A stretch of 64,000 bases of DNA, taken from Streptomyces sp. f51 (GTDB lineage Bacteria > Actinomycetota > Actinomycetes > Streptomycetales > Streptomycetaceae). A model generated the notes under the pieces. That model was not told the origin of the DNA. It saw only the letters and a program-made list of their open reading frames with translations, and ran no database searches. Of the stretch, positions 25,359 through 33,647 are shown piece by piece (within the stretch, counting starts at the first letter, position 1; every line of letters starts with the position of its first letter). The stretch lies in contig NZ_CP149798.1 in the NCBI RefSeq assembly GCF_037940415.1, positions 2,166,501 through 2,230,500 on the forward strand. The letters run 5' to 3'. The translations under genes and the position numbers were made by a program.

Positions 25359-26897
25359 GTGTTCTCCCTCTTCCCGGCCCTGGTGAGCGGTTCGGTCGCG
25401 GACCGGTCCGCGCTGCGCTTCGGCGACCGGTCCCTGACGTACGCGGAACTGGCCGCCTCCGCGGGAGCGCTGGCCGCACGGCTCGACGGTGCCGGGAGGG
25501 TCGCTCTCTGGGCGACGCCGACCCTGGAGACGGCCGTCGGTGCCGTCGCCGCGCTGCTCGCCGGCGTGCCGGCCGTACCGCTGAACCCGAGGTCCGGGGA
25601 GACGGAGCTCGGTCACATCGTGGGCGACAGCGCGCCGTCCCTGGTGCTCGCGGCCCCGGGCGACACGCTTCCGGCCGCGCTCGGGGCGCTGGAACGTATC
25701 GACGTCGAGGTGACGACGGAGACGGCGGCTGAGGAAGGAGCCGAGGCGGGAGTCGAGGCGGAGGAGGGGACCGAGGTGGTGGTGGGCGTGACGGCGGCGG
25801 TCCGCGACCCCGCCTCCCCCGCCCTGGTCGTCTACACCTCCGGCACCACGGGTCCGCCCAAGGGCGCGGTCATCCCGCGCCGGGCGATCGCCGCGACCCT
25901 GGACGCGCTGGCCGACGCCTGGCAGTGGACCGGCGACGACGTGCTGGTGCACGGCCTGCCGCTGTTCCATGTGCACGGGCTGATCATCGGCGTCCTGGGC
26001 CCGCTGCGGCGCGGCGGTTCCGTGCGTCATCTGGGCCGGTTCAGCGCCGAGGGCGTGGCGCGGGAGCTGGACGCGGGGGCGACCATGCTGTTCGGGGTGC
26101 CGACGATGTACCACCGGCTCGCCGAGGCGCTCGGCGAGGACCCGGGGCTCGCCGAGGCGCTGCGTGGGGCGCGGCTGCTCGTGTCGGGCTCGGCCGCGCT
26201 TCCCCTGCACGACCACGAGCGGATCAGGGCGGCGACCGGTCGCGGGGTCGTCGAGCGGTACGGCATGACGGAGACCCTGATGAACACGAGCGTGCGGGCG
26301 GACGGGGAGGTACGGCCCGGGACGGTCGGCGTGCCGCTGCCCGGCGTCGGTCTGCGTCTGGTCGAGGAGGACGGGACGCGGATCGCCTGGTACGAGGCCG
26401 ACGGCACCCCGGCCGGGGCGTACGACGGCGAGAGCGTGGGCGAGATCCAGGTGCGCGGCCCGAACCTCTTCACCGGGTATCTGAACCGGCCGGACGCCAC
26501 GGCCGCCGCGTACAGCGCCGACGGCTGGTTCCGTACGGGGGACATGGCGGTCCTCGACCCCGACGGCTCCGTCCGTATCGTCGGCCGCAAGGCCACCGAC
26601 CTGATCAAGAGCGGCGGATACAAGATCGGCGCGGGCGAGATCGAGAACGCGCTCCTCGAACACCCCGGGGTGCGCGAGGCCGCCGTGGCCGGGGAGCCCG
26701 ACGCCGACCTCGGCGAGCTCGTCGCGGCCTGGATCGTCCCGCTCGATCTCCAGGCGCCGCCGTCCGCCGGGGAGTTGGCCGACCACGTGGCCCTCCGTCT
26801 CGCCCCGCACAAGAGGCCACGCACCGTGCGCTTCCTGGAGGCGCTGCCCCGCAACGACATGGGCAAGATCCTGAAGAGGGAGCTGCCGCGTGACTGA
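25359..26897 (+). CDS. matB: Malonyl-CoA synthetase (MatB)
   Basis: A 512-residue member of the ANL superfamily that activates malonate or substituted malonates with ATP and CoA, giving (methyl)malonyl-CoA for fatty acid and polyketide synthesis. Motifs in order: VVYTSGTTGPPKGAV (ATP loop), GLPLFHVHGL, FGVPTMYHR, RYGMTETLMNTS, GWFRTGDMAV and VGRKATDLIKSGGYKIGAGEIE, ending with the catalytic-lysine region RNDMGKILKRELPRD. These match the S. coelicolor MatB I remember (SCO2444) almost throughout. An acidic stretch of about 15 extra residues (Glu/Ala-rich, near 115-135) is inserted before the ATP loop. GTG 25359 has AAGGAG five bases ahead. It overlaps the next gene by eight bases. Confidence 0.93.
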   Translation: MFSLFPALVSGSVADRSALRFGDRSLTYAELAASAGALAARLDGAGRVALWATPTLETAVGAVAALLAGVPAVPLNPRSGETELGHIVGDSAPSLVLAAPGDTLPAALGALERIDVEVTTETAAEEGAEAGVEAEEGTEVVVGVTAAVRDPASPALVVYTSGTTGPPKGAVIPRRAIAATLDALADAWQWTGDDVLVHGLPLFHVHGLIIGVLGPLRRGGSVRHLGRFSAEGVARELDAGATMLFGVPTMYHRLAEALGEDPGLAEALRGARLLVSGSAALPLHDHERIRAATGRGVVERYGMTETLMNTSVRADGEVRPGTVGVPLPGVGLRLVEEDGTRIAWYEADGTPAGAYDGESVGEIQVRGPNLFTGYLNRPDATAAAYSADGWFRTGDMAVLDPDGSVRIVGRKATDLIKSGGYKIGAGEIENALLEHPGVREAAVAGEPDADLGELVAAWIVPLDLQAPPSAGELADHVALRLAPHKRPRTVRFLEALPRNDMGKILKRELPRD

Positions 26898-28275
26898 ACG
26901 GATCTCGGCCCGCGAGGCCATCGCCCTGGTCACCGACAGCTTCGCCGAACTCCCCTGCCCCGACGCGACGTTCCCGCCGGACGGTCCACTGTCCTGGGCG
27001 GGGTACGGCGACGCCCGGGCGCGCGCCGTGGCCCGTACCGGCGAGGAGGAGTCGGTCGTCTGCGGTACGGCGACCTTCGGGACGGCGAGTTTCGGCACGA
27101 CGACCGACGGCCGGGCTCCGCTCGGACCGGTCACCGCCGTCCTCGTCGCCTTCGAGTTCGGCTTCCTCGGCGGTTCCCTGGGCGAACGCACCGGGGACCG
27201 TCTGGAGGCCGCCCACGACTACGCCCGGACCCACCGGCTGCCCGTCGTCTCGCTCGTGGCCACGGGCGGCAGCCGGATGCAGGAGGGCATGCTCGCCCTG
27301 ACCCAGCTCCAGCGCGTGGCCCGGCAGTCGGCGCTCACCCGGGACGCCGGGCTCGCCCAGGTCGCGGTCCTGCGGGATCCGACGACGGGCGGCGGCTGGG
27401 CCACGCTCGGGGCGGGCGCCGATGTGACGCTGGCGCTGCCGGGGGCCCAGGTCGCCTTCGCGGGTTCCCGGGTCCGTCCGCCCGGCGCGGATCCGGCGGC
27501 GTACACGGCCGAGGCGCAGGTCGCGGCGGGCTCGGTCGACGCCCTCGTACCGAAGGAGGGGCTGCGGGAGGCGCTCGCCCTGTGGCTGGACCTGCTCACC
27601 GGGCCCGCCGCCGGGGCCGCGCCCGTTCCGGCTGCGCTGGGTGACGCGACGGAGCTGCCCGCGACCGGCTGGGAGGCGGTGCGGCGGGCCCGGTCCGCGG
27701 GACGCCCGCGCGCCGAGGCCTACCTGGACGCGTACTTCACCCGCCGGGCGGCGATCGGCGGGGACCGTTGCGGCGGCGCCGACGACGGTGTGCTGTGCGG
27801 TTTCGGCCGGGCGCACGACGGGCGGACGGTCGCGTACGCGGCCCAGCGCGGCACCCCGACCCGTCCTTCCGGATACCGCACGGCGGCCCGGCTGGTGCGG
27901 ATGGCGGGCCGGCTCGGCATCCCGGTCCTGACGCTGGTGGACACCCCGGGCGCGGCGAACGACGCGGACGCCGAACGGCAGGGGGCCGGCCCGGCGATCG
28001 CGGACCTGTTCGCCGCGGTCGCCACCGCCAGGACGCCCGTGACCACCCTGGTGATCGGCGAGGGCGGCTCGGGCGGTGCGCTGGCGCTGGCCGCGCCCGG
28101 CAACACCTGGGCCACGCCGGACAGTTACTTCTCGGTCATCGCGCCGGAGTCGGCGGCGGCGATCCTGAAGCGGCCCGCGGGCGAGATCAGGGCGACGGCC
28201 GACCAGCTCCGGCTGCGGCCGCAGGACCTGCTGGACCTCGGGGTGATCCGGGGCATCTCGCCGCACCACGCCTGA
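26890..28275 (+). CDS. Fused AccD-AccA-type carboxyltransferase
   Basis: A 461-residue protein combining both halves of an acyl-CoA carboxyltransferase. The N-terminal half (about 1-240) is AccD/beta-like with FGFLGGSLGERTGDRLEAAHD split over two helices and SGGSRMQEG-like ATGGSRMQEG; the C-terminal half (about 250-461) is AccA/alpha-like with LTLVDTPGA and GEGGSGGALALA, the oxyanion and CoA-site loops. No zinc ribbon is present. It overlaps matB by eight bases, so the two are co-translated. Known options are transfer of carboxyl to or from biotin (acetyl-/propionyl-CoA carboxylase type) or malonyl decarboxylation (MdcD/E-like). No biotin carboxylase or carrier is nearby, so coupling with malonyl-CoA made by MatB is likely but the reaction is unproven. 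Confidence 0.8.
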   Translation: MTERISAREAIALVTDSFAELPCPDATFPPDGPLSWAGYGDARARAVARTGEEESVVCGTATFGTASFGTTTDGRAPLGPVTAVLVAFEFGFLGGSLGERTGDRLEAAHDYARTHRLPVVSLVATGGSRMQEGMLALTQLQRVARQSALTRDAGLAQVAVLRDPTTGGGWATLGAGADVTLALPGAQVAFAGSRVRPPGADPAAYTAEAQVAAGSVDALVPKEGLREALALWLDLLTGPAAGAAPVPAALGDATELPATGWEAVRRARSAGRPRAEAYLDAYFTRRAAIGGDRCGGADDGVLCGFGRAHDGRTVAYAAQRGTPTRPSGYRTAARLVRMAGRLGIPVLTLVDTPGAANDADAERQGAGPAIADLFAAVATARTPVTTLVIGEGGSGGALALAAPGNTWATPDSYFSVIAPESAAAILKRPAGEIRATADQLRLRPQDLLDLGVIRGISPHHA

Positions 28276-28287
28276 GCCCGAACGGAC

Positions 28288-28397
28288 GGCGGCCGTCGGT
28301 TCCTCCCTCCCAAGAGGGGCCGACGGCCGCCTGCTCACGCGGGAGCCACGACGGTGGCCGCCCGCCCTCCGGGCCGCCGCGGTGGCGGCCCGGAGGG
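28288..28397. terminator. Two strong hairpins between convergent genes
   Basis: GGCGGCCGTCGG (28288-28299) pairs with CCGACGGCCGCC (28320-28331). A second perfect 14-bp stem runs 28365-28378 with 28384-28397 around a GCGGT loop. They separate the carboxyltransferase (plus) from the protease (minus) and can serve both directions. Confidence 0.75.
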
Positions 28398-28450
28398 AGT
28401 GGACCGGGTGGCGGGCTCCCGCCCCGGGCGGCCCGCCACCCGGCGACCGG

Positions 28451-31400
28451 TCACCGGACGCCCACGGCCCGGATGGTCTCCTGGCTGACCGAACCGCCCC
28501 GGTCGTCGTGGGCGGAGGCCCGCAGCGACACGAACGCGGCGCCGCGCGGAACGTTCAGCGTGCCCGTCCAGCGCGCCGTGCCGCCGCCGCTCAGCGGCAC
28601 CGCCTTCCAGGTCTTCCCGTCGTCGTACGACACCTCGAGCCTGCCGCCGGAGATGGCGCCGGTGTCCGACGCCCCCTTGACGTACTCGGCGTACACGCTC
28701 ACCGGGACCTTGCCGCCGCGCACGTCGCCCGCCAGGTCGGTGTCGATGTCGTAGCCGAGGTTGACGAGCGGGAGGAAGGTCCAGTGGTCGTCGGGGGTGG
28801 CCGCCGAGCGGACGGTCCACTCGGTGTGGCCCTTGGTGGAGAGCTTCCAGCGCCCGGGGTCGAGGGTCGTGTCCGTGACCACCTTGTAGGTGTGCTCGTC
28901 GGCGGGCGCGTCCCAGACGTATCCGGCGGAGCTCTGCCGCCGGGCGAGCAGGGCACCGTCCTGGTAGACCTCGGTGAACTGGGTCATCCCGGTGTCGTCG
29001 CTCCACACGTCGCCGAAGCCGGTGTGGTCGGGTCCGGCGTCGCCCCAGCCGGGGGTGTTGAACTGGATGACGTTGCCCGCGCGCTGCTGGCCCCAGCCGA
29101 GTCCGGTGCCCAGCCACGGGTGCCAGACCGGCTTGAACCAGTTCAGGACCCGGTGGGCACCGCCCCGGTAGGCGACCAGGCCGCTGCGCTCCTCCAGCGT
29201 GCCCGCCCCGACGTTCACGGACTCCGACCAGGTCTGTCCGGTGCCGGTGGAGACGTAGTCGGTGCGCTCGGCCGGGTAGTCGATCCGCTCCTGGAAGCCG
29301 AGTCCGATCGGGAAGGGGTCGGCGATCGAGTAGCGGAACTCGCTGCCCGCGACCGGCTTCACCGCGTGGAACCTGGTGTTCAGCACCGCCAGTTCACCGC
29401 GGCCGGGCTCATAGGTGAGACTCCGGTCCGGTACGGCTCCCTTGTAGCCGTGCGAAAGGTCGTACACGTACGGCGAGTTGCGGGTGCCGGTCATGTCGAC
29501 GGTCCGCTGCGCGCGCAGCCGTGCCGCGTCCGCCGCGTCGACCGTGGCGACCTGGAGCGGCCGGTCCTCGTAGGCGTCCGTGCCGAACCAGGCGTTGAGG
29601 CGGCCCGCCGTGTCGTCGGTGACGAACAGGGCCTTGGCCCCCGCGTCCTGGGCCGCCTGCGCGAGCGCGCCGGGCTCGACGCCGTCGGTGAGCCGGGCCA
29701 GGACGGCCTTGCCGCGCACCCCGGTGAACGGTCCGCTTCCGACGTCGACCAGCGGCAGCCTGCTGCGGCCCTCGGTCAGGGTGGTGCCCGGCTGGACGAG
29801 GGCCTCCTTGACGCCGGCGACGTCGAGGAGCGGCTTCCCGAGCCGCCACACCGTCCGGTAGTCGAAGGTGCCCTCGGTGACCTTCCGGGTCGGGGCGGCG
29901 AAGACGCTGTCGTACTTCACCGGCACCTGGACGGCGCCGAACAGGTCCGATCCGCCACCCGTCCGGTCGTACTCCATGATCAGCTGCCGGGTCTCGGAGC
30001 GCCGGTCGACCTTCGCGGCGACCTCTCTCAACGTCCGCGCGTCCAGGGTGACTTCGCGGTCGCGGTCGAGCACGGTCTGCGGTGCGGTGAGGAAGCCGAG
30101 GCCGAGCGAGTCGGCGCCGTGGCTGCCGCGCACGTCGAGGAACGACGTGAGGCTGTACGTGCCGGGCCGCAGGCGCAGCTTCAGCGTGCCGGAGTCGCCG
30201 ACGGACACCGGGTAGGCGTCGGTGTCCTTCGCGAGCTGCTGGACGGCGAGGTCCGCGGCGGTCGGTGCGCCGTCACGGTCCTTCACATGGACGGTGAGCG
30301 TGTACCGCTCCTCCTCCTTGACCAGCCCGAACGCGGTGTGCGCGACCGGGGTCCCGTCCACCGAGGCCACGATCCGGCCCGAGGTCTGGCCCACGGGTGC
30401 CGTCGAGGCGTCGCCGGTGAGCGTGGTGGACGCGGTGCCGTGCGCGGGCACCGTGAGCGTGGTGTCGGCGAGGGTGGCGACACCCTCGCCGGCCCCCTCC
30501 GCGGCGAGGCTCAACCGCACCGCCGCGTCGGAGGAGTTGGTGTAGGTGATCGTCCTCGTGACGGGCTTGTCGTCCTCGTAAGGCCAGCCGTGGAAGCCGA
30601 GGTCGGCGCTGCCCGTGGCGGTGACCCTCGCGTCGACCGCGTCCGGGACGCTCACCCTTCCGGCGCCCAACTGGTAGGCGGAGGCGTCGAGTTCCTTGGA
30701 GGTGGACATCAGCGCGTTCTTGAGCTGCGCGCCGGTCCAGTCCGGGTGCTCCTGGGCGAGCAGCGCGGCCACGCCCGCGACATGCGGTGTCGCCATCGAC
30801 GTACCGCTCATGGACGTGTAGTAGCCGCTGCCTCCCACGAGTTGGGAGCGGGCGGCGAGGATGTCGACGCCCGGCGCGGAGAGGTCGGGCTTGAGCGCGT
30901 TGTCGCCGTAGCGCGGTCCCGCGCTGGTGAAGTACGCGGCCTGGTCGGCGGAGTCCACCGCGCCGACGGTCAGCGCGGAGTCGGCGGCGCCGGGCGAGCC
31001 GATGGAGGAGGGGGCGCCGGTGTTGCCTGCGGCTATGACGAAGAGGGCGCCGGTCTCCTTCGAGAGGGTGTCGACGGCGGCGGCCATGGGGTCGGTGCCG
31101 TCGCTGGGCTCGGTGGAGCCGAGGCTCATCGAGATCACCTTGGCGTGCACGTCCCGCGCGGCCCACTCCATGCCCGCGATGATCTGCGACTCGCTGCCCG
31201 AACCCTGGTCGCTGAGGACCTTTCCGACGGCGAGGGTGGCCTCGGGCGCGACCCCCTTCTCCTTGCCGTCGGAGGCGGCGCCGGTGCCGCCCACCGTGGA
31301 GGTGACGTGGGTGCCGTGCCCGTTGCGGTCGGCGACCTCCTCGCCGTCGATGAAGCTCTTGGTCTGCGCGACCCGGCCCGCCAGGTCGGGGTGACTCGTG

Positions 31401-32116
31401 TCGACGCCGGTGTCGAGCACGGCGACGGTCACGCCCTTGCCGGTGAGCCCGGCCTCCCACGCCTTCGGGGTGCCGATCTGGGCGTTGCTCTCGGCCATGT
31501 CGGCCTCGACCCGCCCGTCGAGCCAGACCTTGCCGATCCCCGTCGGCCCGGTCAGCTGCCGGGTCATCGCCTTCCAGAAGGTCCGGCCCTTGTCCGCGTC
31601 GAGCGCCGCGCCGCGGATGCTCGGCAGCGAGCGCGTGCGTTCGGCGCCGCCGGGGACGGCCGCGCGGGCCTTCGGGTCGTACGTCACGATCAGCGGCAGC
31701 TCACCGGTCTGCCGGTCGGTGAGCCCCTGCCGTATCAGCTCGCTCACGTCGAACAGCCGCCGGTCGAGGGTGCCGGCCCGCAGATACGGCAGCGCCTCGT
31801 CCGGTACGACGGTGACGGCGCCGTCGGCGACCTGGGTGCGCACGGCTCCCGTGGCACCCCGGGGGCGTACGACGGACACGGTCTTCTTGCCGCCGCCGAC
31901 GTCGGTGACGGTCACCTTGTCACCGGTCACGAGGGTGACGGTGGACGCGGCGCCCGCGGCTCTCGCCTGCGCCGGGACGGAGGCGGTGCCCGTCGGTGCC
32001 GGGGTGGCGGTCCCGGTGTCCGAGGTGGCCGCGCCCGCCCGCGCCGTCGGCAGCAGGGCGAGCACGAGCCCGGCCGACAGCAGCGCCGCCGGGCGTCTCA
32101 GTGGTCCTGTGGTCAT
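28451..32116 (-). CDS. Large secreted subtilisin-like serine protease (S8 family)
   Basis: A 1221-residue exported protease. A signal peptide (LLSAGLVLALLPTARAGAA, about residues 11-30) is followed by a propeptide. The catalytic domain (about 220-480) has Asp235 (VAVLDTGVD), His267 (NGHGTHVTST) and Ser440 (GTSMATPHVAGVAA). The remaining about 740 residues are beta-rich; they include Ig-like segments near 560-650 and a PA-like stretch around ALFVTDD, and end in a beta-sandwich (SYDDGKTWKAVPL). Such large Streptomyces subtilases act outside the cell on proteins and are often developmentally produced. ATG 32116 is preceded by GAGAGG. It is divergent from mbl across 453 bp. Confidence 0.93.
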   Translation of the reverse strand: MTTGPLRRPAALLSAGLVLALLPTARAGAATSDTGTATPAPTGTASVPAQARAAGAASTVTLVTGDKVTVTDVGGGKKTVSVVRPRGATGAVRTQVADGAVTVVPDEALPYLRAGTLDRRLFDVSELIRQGLTDRQTGELPLIVTYDPKARAAVPGGAERTRSLPSIRGAALDADKGRTFWKAMTRQLTGPTGIGKVWLDGRVEADMAESNAQIGTPKAWEAGLTGKGVTVAVLDTGVDTSHPDLAGRVAQTKSFIDGEEVADRNGHGTHVTSTVGGTGAASDGKEKGVAPEATLAVGKVLSDQGSGSESQIIAGMEWAARDVHAKVISMSLGSTEPSDGTDPMAAAVDTLSKETGALFVIAAGNTGAPSSIGSPGAADSALTVGAVDSADQAAYFTSAGPRYGDNALKPDLSAPGVDILAARSQLVGGSGYYTSMSGTSMATPHVAGVAALLAQEHPDWTGAQLKNALMSTSKELDASAYQLGAGRVSVPDAVDARVTATGSADLGFHGWPYEDDKPVTRTITYTNSSDAAVRLSLAAEGAGEGVATLADTTLTVPAHGTASTTLTGDASTAPVGQTSGRIVASVDGTPVAHTAFGLVKEEERYTLTVHVKDRDGAPTAADLAVQQLAKDTDAYPVSVGDSGTLKLRLRPGTYSLTSFLDVRGSHGADSLGLGFLTAPQTVLDRDREVTLDARTLREVAAKVDRRSETRQLIMEYDRTGGGSDLFGAVQVPVKYDSVFAAPTRKVTEGTFDYRTVWRLGKPLLDVAGVKEALVQPGTTLTEGRSRLPLVDVGSGPFTGVRGKAVLARLTDGVEPGALAQAAQDAGAKALFVTDDTAGRLNAWFGTDAYEDRPLQVATVDAADAARLRAQRTVDMTGTRNSPYVYDLSHGYKGAVPDRSLTYEPGRGELAVLNTRFHAVKPVAGSEFRYSIADPFPIGLGFQERIDYPAERTDYVSTGTGQTWSESVNVGAGTLEERSGLVAYRGGAHRVLNWFKPVWHPWLGTGLGWGQQRAGNVIQFNTPGWGDAGPDHTGFGDVWSDDTGMTQFTEVYQDGALLARRQSSAGYVWDAPADEHTYKVVTDTTLDPGRWKLSTKGHTEWTVRSAATPDDHWTFLPLVNLGYDIDTDLAGDVRGGKVPVSVYAEYVKGASDTGAISGGRLEVSYDDGKTWKAVPLSGGGTARWTGTLNVPRGAAFVSLRASAHDDRGGSVSQETIRAVGVR

Positions 32117-32569
32117 TCGTGGCCTCTCTTCGTCGGCCGTGCGCGCGCCGGGCAGGGGGTGGCGCCCGGTACTTGCGAAGAGTCTCGGGGCGTTGTGCCG
32201 TCAGGAAGCCGACGGAGCCTGGCGGGAAGGCGCCCTGGCGGCTTCCCGCCAGGACATGCCGGTAGGAGCGGCAGAAACCGGGCCGACTCCAACTGCCGTC
32301 CGCAACAGGGATGTTGCCCACGCGAAACGATCCCGCGCCGAGCCGGCTCCATGGCGGAAGCCCGCCGCCCGCTTCCCCCGGACCGGACCCGGGGACCCCC
32401 CGGAGACCACCCGGAGACCACCCGGGGAACCTGCACCGGCCCCGCCACCCGTCCGGCGGCACCTCGCCCGGCCGTCCAAAAGGGGCGGCCTCCGTGTCCC
32501 GCGCGCAGGATGTTCAGAGAGGACCGCCGCCCGGCGGAGCCCACGGTCTGCGCCTCGGGAGGACCTGCC
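32117..32569. other. 453-bp divergent region between protease and mbl
   Basis: No gene is supported here. The region holds a 12-bp perfect inverted repeat (32218-32229 with 32242-32253, arms CCTGGCGGGAAG and CTTCCCGCCAGG, 12-base centre) and two direct copies of CCGGAGACCAC near 32400-32425. Promoters for both flanking genes must be inside it, but no clear -35/-10 pair stands out. Confidence 0.5.
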
Positions 32570-33607
32570 ATGACCGCCAGTCTGGAGCAGCTGCGCCGCT
32601 GTCACTTCGCCGTCGACCTGGGCGCGTCGCGGACCCGTGTGTGGGTGCGGGGCGCGGGCCTGGTCGTCGACCAGCCGAGCGTCGCGGCGATCAACACGAA
32701 GACGGGCGCGCTGATCGCGGTCGGGGAGTTCGCGGAGCGGATGACGGGCCGCACGCCCGACTACATCCGGGTGGTGCGCCCGGTGTCCGGCGGCACGGTC
32801 GTCGACATCGACATGGCGCAGCGGATGCTGCGCAATCTGCTGGGCGACAAGGTCAGGCGCACGCTGCGCCGCAAGCCCCGGCTGCGGGCCGCGGCCTGCA
32901 CCCCGCACGACGCGGACCCGCTGGCGCAGCGCGCCACGATCGAGACGCTCGTCGGTCTCGGGGCGCGGCGCGTCGAGCTCGTCGACACCCTGATCGCCGC
33001 GGCGGTCGGCTGCGGACTGCCCGTCGAGCGGCCCGAGGCCACCATGATCATGGTGTGCGGTGCCGCGGCGACCCAGCTCGCCGTGCTGTCGCTGGGCTCG
33101 ATCGTCACCGCCGAGCGCATCCCGGTCGGCGGTGAGGCGGTCGACCACGCGATCGTGCAGCACCTGCGCCACCAGCACGAGCTGATGCTGCCGAGCCAGG
33201 CCGTACGGCCGCTGCAACTCGCCCTCTCCGGCAACGGGCTGAGCCCGCACGGACCGGCCCTGACCGAGATCCACGGGCGGGACGTGGCGACCGGTCTCGC
33301 GCGCTCGGTGAAGGTCGACACCGCCGCCGTGCGCAGGGCCATCGCCACGCCGCTGACCGCCGTACTGGACGGTGTCGGCAAGGTGCTGCGGTCCTGCCCG
33401 CCCGATCTGGTGGCCGACGTCGCCGACCGCGGGATCATGATGGTCGGCGGCAGCGCGCTGCTTCCCGGGCTCGACCAGATGCTCCGCCAGGCGACCGGCG
33501 TCCCCGTCCACATCGCCGAGCGGCCCGACGTCTGCGCCGTGCAGGGCCTCGGCTACATGCTGGAGGGCAAGATCGAGCCGATGATCCTGAACCCGCTGGC
33601 GAGCTGA
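32570..33607 (+). CDS. mbl: MreB-like actin-family protein (Mbl)
   Basis: A 345-residue actin-fold protein. It opens with the phosphate-1 motif HFAVDLGASRTRVWV, has the FAERMTGRTPDYIRVVRPV segment, phosphate-2 MVCGAAATQLAVLSLG and the adenosine motif IMMVGGSALLPGLDQML. This is the normal MreB order, though several positions deviate from canonical MreB (for example VCGAAAT where MreB has DIGGGTT). In Streptomyces, MreB and the shorter-diverged Mbl act in spore wall formation, not in vegetative tip growth. The gene is alone, without mreC/mreD, as expected for Mbl. GGGAGGA lies six bases before ATG 32570. Assignment to Mbl instead of true MreB rests on these deviations and the neighbourhood. Confidence 0.8.
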   Translation: MTASLEQLRRCHFAVDLGASRTRVWVRGAGLVVDQPSVAAINTKTGALIAVGEFAERMTGRTPDYIRVVRPVSGGTVVDIDMAQRMLRNLLGDKVRRTLRRKPRLRAAACTPHDADPLAQRATIETLVGLGARRVELVDTLIAAAVGCGLPVERPEATMIMVCGAAATQLAVLSLGSIVTAERIPVGGEAVDHAIVQHLRHQHELMLPSQAVRPLQLALSGNGLSPHGPALTEIHGRDVATGLARSVKVDTAAVRRAIATPLTAVLDGVGKVLRSCPPDLVADVADRGIMMVGGSALLPGLDQMLRQATGVPVHIAERPDVCAVQGLGYMLEGKIEPMILNPLAS

Positions 33608-33647
33608 CGGGCCGGCGGCCAGGCAAACCCGCGTCCGGGAGCCTTCC

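Noticed and set aside
28382..33607. A 1741-codon open frame on the plus strand ending in the mbl stop
   Set aside because: Only the last 346 codons (mbl) are real. The upstream part lies antisense to the subtilase gene and is an artefact of high GC; it reads as Val/Arg/Gly/Asp-rich non-protein sequence.
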